This document shows positions 35,672-45,049 of a stretch of DNA of 64,000 nucleotides, in pieces; position 1 is the first letter of the stretch, and every line of letters starts with the position of its first letter. The DNA is from Falsiroseomonas selenitidurans (GTDB lineage Bacteria; Pseudomonadota; Alphaproteobacteria; Acetobacterales; Acetobacteraceae). Location: NCBI RefSeq assembly GCF_012103215.1, contig NZ_JAAVNE010000022.1, positions 1-64,000 of the forward strand, written 5' to 3'. A model generated the notes under the pieces. That model was not told where the DNA came from. It made no database searches and saw only the letters and a list, made by a program, of their open reading frames with translations. Position numbers and translations under genes: made by a program.

Positions 35672-36826
35672 ATGCCCGAACCAATTCCCGCAGCAGCGCC
35701 TCCCCTGAAGCCGGTTGCCTATGCCGGGTCGTTCGGCACCGTTCCGGCGTCCGGCTTCCTCGACACCGAGGAGGCCTTCGCCAAAACCGGCCGCAATACT
35801 GGCAATCTCGCCTTCCACGCCGCGTTGGCGGGTTGCCTTGCGGATCCCTGCACACCTGTCGGCTTCCGCTTCGACCCGGCGAAGATCCGCGAAACTTACC
35901 GCGCTATCTGCATACCGGCAGCGAACTTTCTCTATTCACGCTTCGACTTCTCCGACCTTGCCGGGCGGCTGGAGAAGGCGGGCTTGCCGGTCGTCATTGC
36001 CGGACTCGGGGCGCAGGCCGGGCGCAGCGTGGATGAAGTGAAGCTGAAGCCGGGCACAGAGCGCCTTCTGCGGGTGCTCGCGGAACAGTGCCGCACCATT
36101 GCCGTGCGCGGAGACTTCACCGCTCAGGTGTTGGAGCACTAAGGCGTGACGAATTACGAGGTGCTGGGCTGCCCCTCCAACTTCCTCAATCCAGATCCGG
36201 GCATGGGCCAGCGTATTGCCAGCCGCCTTGCCGGACCGATCGAGCGATGGGCCTTCGTGCCGACTTTCTATGACCGCCTGGCAAACTTCGAAATGCGCCT
36301 GTTCCGCCGCATCTCGCCGATGGTCGAGGAAATCATCTGCCAGGAGCCGCTGGCCGCCGTTGCCCTTGCCCGCGGCGATCGCGATGAGGCTCTGGAGGAG
36401 GCCTGGTTCACGGGGGCCGGGTTCCAGAAGTATGTGGCGAAGGTCGATCGCGGTACCTTCCGTCGACGGTTGCGCTCCTATTTCGGTGTGGAACCCTGGA
36501 TGGAGTCGTATCGGCGCCTCGATGTCATCGTCGGCACGCGCATCCATGGTGTCAATCTGGGCTGGCAGTCCGGCCGGCCGGCCTTGATCTTCCCGCATGA
36601 CCTTAGGACGCGCGAACTGGCCGAGATCATGGGCCTGCCGGTCATGGCCACCACCGATGCGGGGCGCGAAACGATCGCGGACGACATCGTCGATGCCATC
36701 GGCCCCTATGCCGAGCGCTTCGATTCTGTGCGGGCCTCGCTGGCCACTCGCTTCGGCGCAATGCTGGAGCAAGCTGGCCTTACACCTTCTAGCCGGCTGA
36801 AGGGCATCGCGGCCGGACCCGCCTAA
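35672..36826 (+). pseudogene. Polysaccharide pyruvyl transferase-like gene interrupted by in-frame TAA
   Basis: Two pieces in the same frame (35672-36142 and 36143-36826) are split by TAA at 36140-36142. The first part ends AVRGDFTAQVLEH and the second continues GVTNYEVLGCPSNFLNPD, exactly as one protein of about 384 residues would run. Family hallmarks are on both sides: a mid-protein RGDF and, further on, GTRIHGVNLGWQSGRPALIF. A single change (for example TAC to TAA) accounts for the break, with no frameshift. The gene may be a recent loss or a strain-specific phase; a sequencing error cannot be excluded. GTG at 36146 could restart the second part. Confidence 0.8.
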
Positions 36827-36863
36827 ACCGAGCTCCTCGACGGCGTGGGCCGGCCGCACAAGA

Positions 36864-38069
36864 TTAGTCTGCCGATTTGGGCTTTACCAAATATAGGAAG
36901 CCCGGGCGGACTGCCGGGAGGAAATGAGTGGCAAACCAACGTTCGTATTGCACCTCGTGGCCGAGGTAGGCGCCAGTCTGGTGGCCGAAATAGTGCGGCC
37001 GCGCGACATCGGCGAAGAAATCGAACCCATAGGCCGTAACGGATTTGCCGAAAATCAGCGTCAGCAGGTTCATCGTCATCAGCCCGGTGGTCGAACGGAC
37101 ATAGGAGATGGCGGAGATGAAGGCACGCGTCGGATAGGGTAGGGTTGCGACGGCGGTGGGGATGGGCTCACGCGTTGTCGATGCGCCGAAATCGGCGATC
37201 GGGTGCAGACCGAGCGCTGGTACCTCCGCATAGCGCCCAGATCTCCCTCGCAGGCGCTGCAATGAAGGGCGCAGCGTCTCGTTGAAGGCCACCAGGTCCA
37301 CGCGGTTTCCGACATCGGCGGCGAAGCCCTCGATTTCGGCGAAGTTGCAGCGGATCACGAGGTCATGCGCGTCGATCTCCGGCCCCAGCCCCGCCCCCTT
37401 CAGGGTCGGCGCATTGCCGACCAGGGCAATGCGGCGGGCGCCAAGCAGTATCTCGCTGATGCGCCAGAGCGATTGGCGCTCTTCCGGTGACAACGAGAGG
37501 GGATGGTCCTTCTCCGGCAGGTTGACCATGTCCAGGAAGGCGCCGCGCAGAACGGTGTTGAAGGCGGCAACGCTGGCTGCCGCGGCACCTTTCGGCTCCA
37601 CCGAGGCGCACTGCAGCGCATAGGAGAGCTGCGCGGTCTCACCGAGCTGGCGCTTCACAGCCTCGAAGGCCGGCATCGCCTTGGCTGAATTGCCGACCAG
37701 TAGTGTCCGCACGCGCTCGGGATAGAGGTCGCGGTGATTAGGGAAATGACCGGCGAGCGCCTGTGACAGCGCATCCGCCGCTTCCGTCTCGCCTTCCCGG
37801 ATGAGGTGCCAGATCAGCGCCCGCCCGGCCGTCAGATTGGCCGGATTTCGCGTAAGCGCCAGTTCGAGACCTCTGCGGAAGCCTTTCGCATCCATGTCAA
37901 CGCAGGCGACGATACCGTTAATGCCGCTGAGACCCGTTGCCAGCGTTTCGAGGACATCGGCGAGAAACTCGGGGCGGCGTTCCTCAGGCTGGTCGCCAAA
38001 CGCCCGCCGAAACTCGCCGACGTCTAGAACGCTCACCGCCATTGTCTTCTGGATCCCCTCAAAGCGCAT
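36864..38069 (-). CDS. GT29-like sialyltransferase-fold glycosyltransferase
   Basis: A 401-residue protein. The N-terminal 200 residues are helical with a TPR-like character. The second half has the sialylmotif L pattern RIALVGNAPTLKG (214-226) then IDAHDLVIRCNFA (232-244), a motif S-like STTGLMTMNLLTLIFGKSVTAYGFDFF, and HYFGHQTGAYLGHE with late His and Glu. GT29 enzymes use CMP-activated sugars. Because the window encodes Kdo but no sialic acid synthesis, a CMP-Kdo donor is plausible; plant GT29 relatives have been proposed to act on Kdo. It lies behind the KpsF/KdsD gene on the same strand. The ATG at 38069 gives the start; donor assignment is inference. Confidence 0.75.
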   Translation of the reverse strand: MRFEGIQKTMAVSVLDVGEFRRAFGDQPEERRPEFLADVLETLATGLSGINGIVACVDMDAKGFRRGLELALTRNPANLTAGRALIWHLIREGETEAADALSQALAGHFPNHRDLYPERVRTLLVGNSAKAMPAFEAVKRQLGETAQLSYALQCASVEPKGAAAASVAAFNTVLRGAFLDMVNLPEKDHPLSLSPEERQSLWRISEILLGARRIALVGNAPTLKGAGLGPEIDAHDLVIRCNFAEIEGFAADVGNRVDLVAFNETLRPSLQRLRGRSGRYAEVPALGLHPIADFGASTTREPIPTAVATLPYPTRAFISAISYVRSTTGLMTMNLLTLIFGKSVTAYGFDFFADVARPHYFGHQTGAYLGHEVQYERWFATHFLPAVRPGFLYLVKPKSAD

Positions 38070-38179
38070 GCTATGCCCTTTGATTTTCTCTCTGACAAGA
38101 TGTGTGCGTCGTGGTGATGCCGAGGTAGTCCCACAGGCCTGCCGGCACGTGGCCCCTTTGGCCCCGCCATGCCTTGCCC

Positions 38180-39169
38180 TCAGGCGATCCCCGCCCGCAG
38201 CAGGTCGTGGATGTGCAGCACCCCCACCGGGATCCCTGCTTCGTCCAACGCGAAGATGCTGGTGATGCGGGTCTCGTTCATCTGGCCCAGCAGGTCCGCG
38301 GCCAGGGTTTCCGGCGTGGTGGTGCGCGGCTGGCGCGTCATCGCGCCGCCCACCGGTTGCTCCAGCGCGGTGCCGCGCTGAAAGGCGCGGCGCAGGTCGC
38401 CGTCGGTCAGCACGCCGACTAGGCGCCCCGCCTCGTCCACCACCCCCGTCACCCCGAAGCGACGGGAGGTCATCTCCACCACCGCCTGCTGCAGGCTCGC
38501 CGTCTCCGGCACCAGCGGCAGCTCTTCCTTGCCGTGCATCAGGTCGCGGGCGCGCTTCAGCCGGGCGCCCAGCTTGCCGCCGGGGTGGTAGTCGCGGAAA
38601 TCGGCGCTGGTGAAGCCGCGGGCCTCCAGCAGGCACATCGCCAGCGCGTCGCCCAGTGCCAGCTGCATGGTGGTGCTGGTGGTCGGCGCCAGGCCGTTCG
38701 GGCAGGCTTCCGGTGCCCGTGGCAGCAGCAGGCAGATGTCCGCCGCACTGCCCAGCGCACTTTCGGCGCGGGAGGTGAGGGCCACCAGCGGAACGTCGAA
38801 GCGCCTTGTATAGGCGATGATGTCGGCCAGTTCCGGCGCCTCGCCGGACCAGGACAGCGCAAGCACCAAATCCTCGCGCGCGATCATGCCCAGATCGCCA
38901 TGGCTCGCCTCGCCGGGATGCACGAAATAGGCGGGCGTGCCGGTCGAGGCGAGGGTGGCGGTGATCTTGCGGCCGACATGGCCGGATTTGCCCATGCCGG
39001 TCACGATCACACGGCCCGGTCGTGCCATGATGAGCCGGACGGTCCGCAGCAGCGCCTCGCCCAGGCTGCCGCCGAGTTCGGCATGCAGGGCGCGCAGGCC
39101 ATCGGCCTCCAGCGCCACGGTGCGCAGCATGGTCTCGCGCGACGCCATGTCGGTCTGGTCCATTGTCAT
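38180..39169 (-). CDS. kdsD: Arabinose-5-phosphate isomerase, KpsF/GutQ family
   Basis: A 329-residue SIS-domain isomerase that makes arabinose-5-phosphate for Kdo. The SIS part has VIVTGMGKSGHVGRKI, ASTGTPAYFVHPGEASHGDLG and the C-terminal ADFRDYHPGGKLGARL; two CBS repeats follow (LMHGKEELPLV...; MTRQPRTTTPE...). The ATG at 39169 is chosen; ATG at 39163 is near-equivalent. It lies 110 bp upstream of the GT29-like gene, and with kdsA and kdsB in the same locus completes Kdo production. Symbol kdsD is by family; kpsF is the capsule-type alternative. Confidence 0.92.
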   Translation of the reverse strand: MTMDQTDMASRETMLRTVALEADGLRALHAELGGSLGEALLRTVRLIMARPGRVIVTGMGKSGHVGRKITATLASTGTPAYFVHPGEASHGDLGMIAREDLVLALSWSGEAPELADIIAYTRRFDVPLVALTSRAESALGSAADICLLLPRAPEACPNGLAPTTSTTMQLALGDALAMCLLEARGFTSADFRDYHPGGKLGARLKRARDLMHGKEELPLVPETASLQQAVVEMTSRRFGVTGVVDEAGRLVGVLTDGDLRRAFQRGTALEQPVGGAMTRQPRTTTPETLAADLLGQMNETRITSIFALDEAGIPVGVLHIHDLLRAGIA

Positions 39170-39368
39170 CAGCTTGCCCGCCTCGTCAGGGGTCGCGCGC
39201 TCCGGCTCCGGGGCGTGCCACCGGCAGGTAAAAGCATCTCGTCGTGTGCGGTGCAACCAACGGGATTGGCAGGCGTCTGGCGTTGCCACCGCTGCACGCC
39301 GGGCGGAAATGACGCGCCCCGGCCTTGGCAAGCCGGGTAGCGACCCGATACTTATCACGATTCCGACA

Positions 39369-41054
39369 ATGTACAGTTTCCAGGGGCAAAAAGAGCCGCA
39401 CGTGAAAGGGCCAGTCCGCGATTTCGTCAGGCCAGGGCCTTGGGCCGGGGCTGGCGCGGAGCTGGGGCTCCTGCCCGCGATTCCCCTGGGCCTCGCCGGG
39501 CAACACCGGCTGGAGGTCGTCCCCGGCTATGGCCTCGGCGATTGGCGGGTTGAGATGGCACTGCCGACGGGCGGGTATTTCGCCCTGCGATTCTGGGTCA
39601 TGCTTCGTCGCATCGAGATCTGCTTCGGGCTGGAGGACGGGACCGAGCAGGTGCATTTCCTGCCCGCGACGGCCATGGGACGACCAGGCGTGGTGCTGGA
39701 GGGTGCGCTGGCAGCCGGCGAATTGCGGCTGACCGCCTGCGGCGCGGCAGCCGGCCGCTGGGCTTGGCCCTGGCCCGGCACGCTGCATGGCCTGGCCCGG
39801 TGCAGCCCCGGCCTGCGCTACACGGTGGTGCGGCAGGTGGCGCCGGCCCTGGCGGAATTCCCCCCGTCGCTGTGGCGCGAACCGCCGGGGACCCAGCCCC
39901 TTCCGGCAGAGGAGGCACCCGGCAGCTCCGAAATCCGTGCCGCCGGCGTCTTCGACCCGCTCTGGTACGGCGAGACCTACGATCCGCCGGGGGAGCCGCT
40001 GACGCATTACCTGGCAGTGGGGGAGGCGCGGGGCCTGCGCCCGGCCGAGGCGATCCGCCCGGCGGCCCTGTGCTTCGATGCGCAGCGCGGCACGCTGGCC
40101 GGCACGCTGCACGCCTGCCTGGCCGAGGCCGTGGCAATGCGGCAAGGGCAGGCGCCGCCGGCGCCGGCCATCGCGCTGGGCCGCACCGGGATTACCGTCA
40201 TCATCCCCAACTACCAATATGCCCGCTTCGTGCCGGAGCGCCTGGGGGGAATCCTGCGCCAGACGCATCGGGTGGAGGAGGTGGTCCTGCTCGATGACGG
40301 CTCCACCGATGCCGGTGTCGCCCTGTTCGAGGAGCTCTGCGCCCGCCACAGGGTGCCGGCGCGGGTGGTGCAGTCCGCCAGCAATGGCGGCAACATCCTG
40401 CGGCAGTGGCAGGCGGGCGTGGAGATGGCCGGCGGCGATCTGGTCTGGATCGCGGAGGCGGACGACACCGCGCATCCCGAATTCCTGCGCCGGATGGCCG
40501 GGCGGCTGGAGGGGGCGGCGGATGCCGTGCTCGCCTTCTGCGATTCGCAGCAGATCGACGAGGGAGGGCGCGTCACCCACCCGGACTACAAGGCCTATTA
40601 CGCCGATCTGGGCGACACCTTCCTGCAGCAGGACGAGCATTTCGCGGCCCCGGCCTTCCTGGCCGAGGTGCTGTGCCCGCGCAACCTCATCCTCAACCTC
40701 AGCAGCGTGCTCTGGCGGCGCGACGCCCTGCTGGCGGCGCTGCGCCGCCTGGCGCCGGAGGCCGCGCATTATCGCCTCTGCGCCGATTGGCGCCTTTATG
40801 TGGAGGCCTGCGCCCCGGGTGGCGCGGTGCATTACGTGGTGGAGTCGCTGAACCGCCACCGCCGGCATGCCGGCACCATCACCACCCGCACGGACCATGG
40901 CCGCCACTTGCAGGAGACGCTGCGCGTCTTCGAGACGATGCTGCGCTTCCAGGGCCGCGACCCGGCGATGCTGGCGCGCATGCGCAAGCACCTCCGCGCC
41001 CTGGGCCAGGCCTGGCAGATCCCGGTGCAACAGGCGCTGGAGCGGATCGGATGA
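39369..41054 (+). CDS. GT2 glycosyltransferase with HYL-motif linker region
   Basis: A 561-residue protein. Residues 20-165 are beta-rich and unassigned. A GVFDPLWYGETYD ... LTHYLAVGEARGLRP segment near residue 195-225 matches a motif common before glycosyltransferase domains in polysaccharide loci. The GT2 domain runs from about residue 275: TGITVIIPNYQYARFV, VVLLDDGSTD, and WIAEADDT. It is divergent from the kdsD gene, and its TGA overlaps the start of the tandem galectin-like gene (ATGA), so the two proteins are translationally coupled. The donor and acceptor are not known. Confidence 0.85.
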   Translation: MYSFQGQKEPHVKGPVRDFVRPGPWAGAGAELGLLPAIPLGLAGQHRLEVVPGYGLGDWRVEMALPTGGYFALRFWVMLRRIEICFGLEDGTEQVHFLPATAMGRPGVVLEGALAAGELRLTACGAAAGRWAWPWPGTLHGLARCSPGLRYTVVRQVAPALAEFPPSLWREPPGTQPLPAEEAPGSSEIRAAGVFDPLWYGETYDPPGEPLTHYLAVGEARGLRPAEAIRPAALCFDAQRGTLAGTLHACLAEAVAMRQGQAPPAPAIALGRTGITVIIPNYQYARFVPERLGGILRQTHRVEEVVLLDDGSTDAGVALFEELCARHRVPARVVQSASNGGNILRQWQAGVEMAGGDLVWIAEADDTAHPEFLRRMAGRLEGAADAVLAFCDSQQIDEGGRVTHPDYKAYYADLGDTFLQQDEHFAAPAFLAEVLCPRNLILNLSSVLWRRDALLAALRRLAPEAAHYRLCADWRLYVEACAPGGAVHYVVESLNRHRRHAGTITTRTDHGRHLQETLRVFETMLRFQGRDPAMLARMRKHLRALGQAWQIPVQQALERIG

Positions 41055-41809
41055 TCACAACCCGCCCGGTCTACCGGTTCAACTTCACCGGGGCCGCGGT
41101 GGCGGAGGAAGCGGCGGTCACCTTCTACCAGGGGCGGGACGTCGTCCTGCATGTCCGGATGCGGCGTGCGGCGGAAGGGCTGGTGCTGCTGGTGAATGAC
41201 TGGCGCAGCGGCGCCGGCGCGGGAAGCGGCTGGGGCAGGGTGGTGTCGCTGCCCCTGCCGGGTGCGGCGGCACCGCTGGTGGTGGCCGTGCTGCGCGGCG
41301 CCGGTCGGGTGGAGCTGGAGGTGGAAGGCCATGGCCGGCTGGGCTTCGCGCGGCTGCCCGGCCTGGCGGCCGTCTCCGCCCCGGTGCATGACGCGGCATT
41401 CATTTCGCTGCTGCCGGCGGAGCCGCCGCCGCCGCTGCCGCGCCATTGCGCCAGCTTTCTGTTCCAGGACAAGGCCATCGAGCTTGGCCAGGCGGTGACC
41501 TTCCAGGGCGAGGGCGGCGTGCTGCTGCACCTCGACCTGCGACCCGACCCGGAACTGGGGCCGGGCCAGTTGGCGCTGGTGGTGAACGACGCGCCGCAGG
41601 GCGTCTGGGGCGAGGAGCTTCGCCTGGGGCTGCGTGAGACGCCCGGGATGGCGGGCATCGCCGTGAGCCTGCATGAGGGCCCGGCGGGGATGATCCTCGG
41701 CGTGCCGGATGGGCGCTGCCTGGTCTTCCCCCGGCTCGCCAGCCTGGCCGGCGCCGACCCGCCCCGGGTCCCCTCCGGCGTGACGCTGCTGCCCCACGGC
41801 CTCGCCTGA
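41051..41809 (+). CDS. Tandem galectin-like protein
   Basis: A 252-residue protein of two related domains with no signal peptide or membrane segment. Domain 2 (about 135-230): ELGQAVTFQGEGG, H160-L-D162-L-R164, N179, and W186-G-E-E189-L-R191. These match the sugar-binding set of galectins (His-x-Asn-x-Arg, Asn, Trp-Gly-x-Glu-x-Arg), with Asp for Asn and the same 7-residue Asn-to-Trp step. Domain 1 (about 8-105) is parallel but degenerate: H34-x-R-x-R38, N49, W61-G-R-V. A proline-rich hinge (residues 122-130) joins them. Coupling by ATGA to the GT2 gene suggests a role in binding the growing glycan; that is inference. Confidence 0.7.
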   Translation: MITTRPVYRFNFTGAAVAEEAAVTFYQGRDVVLHVRMRRAAEGLVLLVNDWRSGAGAGSGWGRVVSLPLPGAAAPLVVAVLRGAGRVELEVEGHGRLGFARLPGLAAVSAPVHDAAFISLLPAEPPPPLPRHCASFLFQDKAIELGQAVTFQGEGGVLLHLDLRPDPELGPGQLALVVNDAPQGVWGEELRLGLRETPGMAGIAVSLHEGPAGMILGVPDGRCLVFPRLASLAGADPPRVPSGVTLLPHGLA

Positions 41810-41872
41810 TCCCCCTGGACAGGGCGCGTCCCCCTGGCAAGCTGCGCGCCTTGCCCGGGAAGGACCCCAGCG

Positions 41873-43072
41873 ATGACCGCCGACGTGATCGAAGCCGTGA
41901 AGGCCTGGCAGCCGGCGCTGGCGGCCATTCGCCGGGACATCCACGCCCACCCGGAGATGGGGATGGAGGAGGTGCGCACCGCTGCCCTGGTGGCGCGGGA
42001 ACTGCGCGCGATGGGTGTGGAGGTGGAGGAAGGCGTCGGCAGGCTCGGCGTGGTCGGCACCATCCGCGGCACCAGGCCCGGGCAGCGGGTGATCGGCCTG
42101 CGGGCGGACATGGACGCGCTGCAGATCGCGGAGCAGACGGGCAAACCCTGGGCCTCCACCACGCCCGGCACCATGCATGCCTGTGGCCATGACGGGCACA
42201 CCACCATGCTGCTGGGCGCGGCACGCTGGCTGTCGGAGCACCGCGACTTCGCCGGCACGGTGCACCTGATCTTCCAGCCTGCCGAGGAAGGCCGGGGCGG
42301 CGCCCGGGCGATGCTGGCGGACGGGCTGTTCGACCGCTTTCCCTGCGATGCCGTCTATGGGCTGCACAACAAGCCGACCCTGCCGGCAGGGCGCTTCGCC
42401 ACCCGCAAGGGCCCGGCGCTGGCGGCGGCGGACCGCTTCACGGTGACCTTCCACGGCACCGGCGGGCATGGCGGGTCCACCCCGCACCTGGCCACGGACG
42501 TCACCATCGTGCAGGCGCATTTCGTGCTGGCGCTGCAGACCATCATCGGCCGCAACGTCGCCGCGGTGGAGGCGGCGGTGCTCAGCGTGGGCTCGATCCA
42601 GGGCGGCTCCCCGATTTCCTCCAACGTCATGCCGGCGGCGCTGACGGTGACCGGCACCGCGCGCAGCTACACCCCTGCGGTGCGGGACCTGCTGGAACGG
42701 CGGATCGGCGAACTGGCGCAGGGCCTTGCCATGGCACATGGCTGCACGGCGGAGGCGATCTACCATCGCGGCGTGCCGGCGCTGGTGAACCATGCGGAGC
42801 AGACGGAGCTTGCCGTGGCCGCCGCCGCGGCGCTGGTGGGCGAGGCGGCGGTGGATGCGGCCTTCCCGCCGGTGACGGGGGCGGAGGATTTCGCGCTGAT
42901 GCTGGAGGCGCGGCCGGGCGCCTTCATGTTCATCGGCGGCGGCAATGGGCCGGACGGCACCTCGCCCAACCTGCACACGCCGCATTTCGACTTCAACGAC
43001 GACATCATCCCGATGGGCGTCGCCTATTGGGTCAGCGTCGTGGACCAGGAACTGGGGCAACAGCGCCGCTGA
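41873..43072 (+). CDS. M20 family metallo-amidohydrolase
   Basis: A 399-residue M20D-type peptidase or amidohydrolase (hippurate/N-acyl-amino-acid hydrolase-like). Family segments are DIHAHPEMGMEE near residue 22, GLRADMDALQI, MHACGHDGHTTMLLG with the metal-binding HxCGHD, and QPAEEGRGGARAML with the catalytic Glu pair. The ATG is preceded by GGAAGGA. The Dpp-type ABC transporter follows on the same strand after 167 bp, suggesting peptide or acyl-amino-acid uptake and hydrolysis together. The substrate is not set by the sequence. Confidence 0.9.
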   Translation: MTADVIEAVKAWQPALAAIRRDIHAHPEMGMEEVRTAALVARELRAMGVEVEEGVGRLGVVGTIRGTRPGQRVIGLRADMDALQIAEQTGKPWASTTPGTMHACGHDGHTTMLLGAARWLSEHRDFAGTVHLIFQPAEEGRGGARAMLADGLFDRFPCDAVYGLHNKPTLPAGRFATRKGPALAAADRFTVTFHGTGGHGGSTPHLATDVTIVQAHFVLALQTIIGRNVAAVEAAVLSVGSIQGGSPISSNVMPAALTVTGTARSYTPAVRDLLERRIGELAQGLAMAHGCTAEAIYHRGVPALVNHAEQTELAVAAAAALVGEAAVDAAFPPVTGAEDFALMLEARPGAFMFIGGGNGPDGTSPNLHTPHFDFNDDIIPMGVAYWVSVVDQELGQQRR

Positions 43073-43239
43073 TCTGCCGCATCGGAGGGCAGGCCCGCGC
43101 GAAACGGCAAGGCCGTGATCGAAAAAGGGGGTGCGAGGCGGCGCCGGCTTGCTGTAGCGTTCTTGAAACAGGGGCCTGCGGGCAGCCGGGCGGTCTCATC
43201 AGACCCGGCGCCCCGGGCGGCAAGTCGGGAGAGTTGGGG

Positions 43240-45030
43240 ATGACGGAAGACGATCTGCGTCAGATGATCGGCCGCGTGCAGCGCGGCACGCTGACGCGCC
43301 GTGGCTTCGTGCGGCGCATGGCGGCGGTGGGGCTGACGGCGCCGATGGCGACGCAGCTTCTGGCCATCGCAGGCGCCGCGCCGGCCGCGGCGCAGACCGC
43401 CTCCGCCTATCCGTCGCGGCGCGGCGGCGGGGCGCTGAAGGTGCTGTACTGGCAGGGCGCGACGCTGCTGAACCCGCATTTCGCGGTCGGCACCAAGGAC
43501 CAGGACGGCAGCCGCGCCTTCTACGAGCCGCTGGCCGGCTGGGCGCAGGACGGCACGCTGGAGCCGATCCTGGCCGCCGAGATTCCGTCGCGCGAGAATG
43601 GCGGGCTGGCGGCCGATGGCCGCTCCGTGACCTGGAAGCTGAAGCGCGGCGTGAAGTGGCATGACGGGCAGGACTTCACCGCCGACGACGCCGTGTTCAA
43701 CTGGGAATATGCCAAGGACCCGGCCACCGCCTCCGTCACCACCGGCAGCTACCGCGACGTGAACGTGGTGAAGGTGGACGACTACACGGTGCGGGTGGAG
43801 TTCCAGAAGCCGACGCCGTTCTGGGCGGATGCCTTCGTCGGCTCCCGCGGGATGATGATCCCGAAGCACCTGTTCAAGGACTACATGGGTGCCAAGTCCC
43901 GCGAGGCCCCGGCCAATCTGCGCCCGGTCGGCACCAGTGGCTACAAATTCTCGGAATTCCAGCCTGGCGACATGCTGCGCGGCGAGGCCAACGCCAGCTA
44001 CCACATGCCGAACCGCCCCTTCTTCGACACGCTGGAGGTGAAGGGCGGCGGCGATGCCGTCTCCGCCGCGCGCGCCGTGCTGCAGACCGGTGAATTCGAC
44101 TATGCCTGGAACATGCAGGTGGAGGATGCGATCCTCAAGCGGCTGGAAGCCAATGGCCGCGGCAAGGTGAACATTGTGCCCGGCGGCGGCATCGAGTTCA
44201 TCCAGCTGCACACGCGCGACCCCTGGAACGAGGTGAATGGCGAGCGCGCCAGCCTGGACTCCACCCACCCCACGCTGTCCGACCCCAAGGTGCGGGAGGC
44301 GCTGTCGCTGCTGTGCGACCGCAACGCGCTGGAGCAGTTCATCTACGGCCGCGGCGGCCCCGCCACCGCCAATTTCCTGAACAACCCGCCGCGCTTCCGC
44401 TCACCCAACACGAAGTTCGAGTTCAACATCGCCAAGGCGAATGAGATCCTGGACGCGGCGGGCTATACGCGCGGCGCGGACGGCATCCGGGCCAAGGACG
44501 GCAAGCGGCTGAAGTTCGTCTACCAGACCTCCATCAACACGCCGCGCCAGCGCACCCAGGCCGTCATCAAGCAGGCAGCGCAGCGGGCCGGCATCGACAT
44601 CGAGGTGAAGGCCGTCACCGCTTCCGTCTTCTTCTCCTCGGACGTCGCGAACCCGGACACCTACACGAAGTTCTTCAGCGACATCCAGATGTACACCACC
44701 ACGATGCCGCAGGCCGACCCGCAGCTGTTCATGAACCAGTATGTGTCGTGGGAGATGTCGACCAAGGCCAATTCCTGGCAGGGCCGCAACATCATCCGCT
44801 GGAAGAGCGACGAATACGACGCCGCCTACCGCGCCGCGGAAGGGGAGTTGGATCCGGTGAAGCGCGCCGCGCTGTTCATCCGCATGAACGACCTGATCGT
44901 GGGCTCCAACCACGTCATCCCGCTGGTCGGCCGGCCGACCGTCTCGGCCAGCCTGAACACGCTGACCCACAAGCTGAGCGCCTGGGATCTCACCTTCGGC
45001 TTCCTGCACGACTGGCATCGCGCGGCTTGA
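43240..45030 (+). CDS. ABC transporter peptide-type substrate-binding protein with Tat signal
   Basis: A 596-residue family-5 solute-binding protein. Its N-terminus has TLTRRGFVRRMAAVGLTAPMA, a twin-arginine-type signal, then AAPAAAQ as cleavage region. The mature protein starts with a Gly-rich GGALKVLYWQGATLLNPH. SBP_bac_5 features include KLKRGVKWHDGQDFTADDAVF. The ATG at 43240 has GGGGA nearby. It heads the Dpp-like operon whose permeases and ATPases follow within 20 bp or overlap. Ligand expected: peptides, opines or similar; nickel is unlikely. Confidence 0.92.
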   Translation: MTEDDLRQMIGRVQRGTLTRRGFVRRMAAVGLTAPMATQLLAIAGAAPAAAQTASAYPSRRGGGALKVLYWQGATLLNPHFAVGTKDQDGSRAFYEPLAGWAQDGTLEPILAAEIPSRENGGLAADGRSVTWKLKRGVKWHDGQDFTADDAVFNWEYAKDPATASVTTGSYRDVNVVKVDDYTVRVEFQKPTPFWADAFVGSRGMMIPKHLFKDYMGAKSREAPANLRPVGTSGYKFSEFQPGDMLRGEANASYHMPNRPFFDTLEVKGGGDAVSAARAVLQTGEFDYAWNMQVEDAILKRLEANGRGKVNIVPGGGIEFIQLHTRDPWNEVNGERASLDSTHPTLSDPKVREALSLLCDRNALEQFIYGRGGPATANFLNNPPRFRSPNTKFEFNIAKANEILDAAGYTRGADGIRAKDGKRLKFVYQTSINTPRQRTQAVIKQAAQRAGIDIEVKAVTASVFFSSDVANPDTYTKFFSDIQMYTTTMPQADPQLFMNQYVSWEMSTKANSWQGRNIIRWKSDEYDAAYRAAEGELDPVKRAALFIRMNDLIVGSNHVIPLVGRPTVSASLNTLTHKLSAWDLTFGFLHDWHRAA

Positions 45031-45049
45031 TCCCCGGCCGCGTCCCGAC

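Noticed and set aside
36146..36826. A separate intact gene starting at GTG 36146
   Set aside because: It is in the same frame as the upstream part and continues the same family alignment, so a broken single gene is simpler; restart is not excluded.
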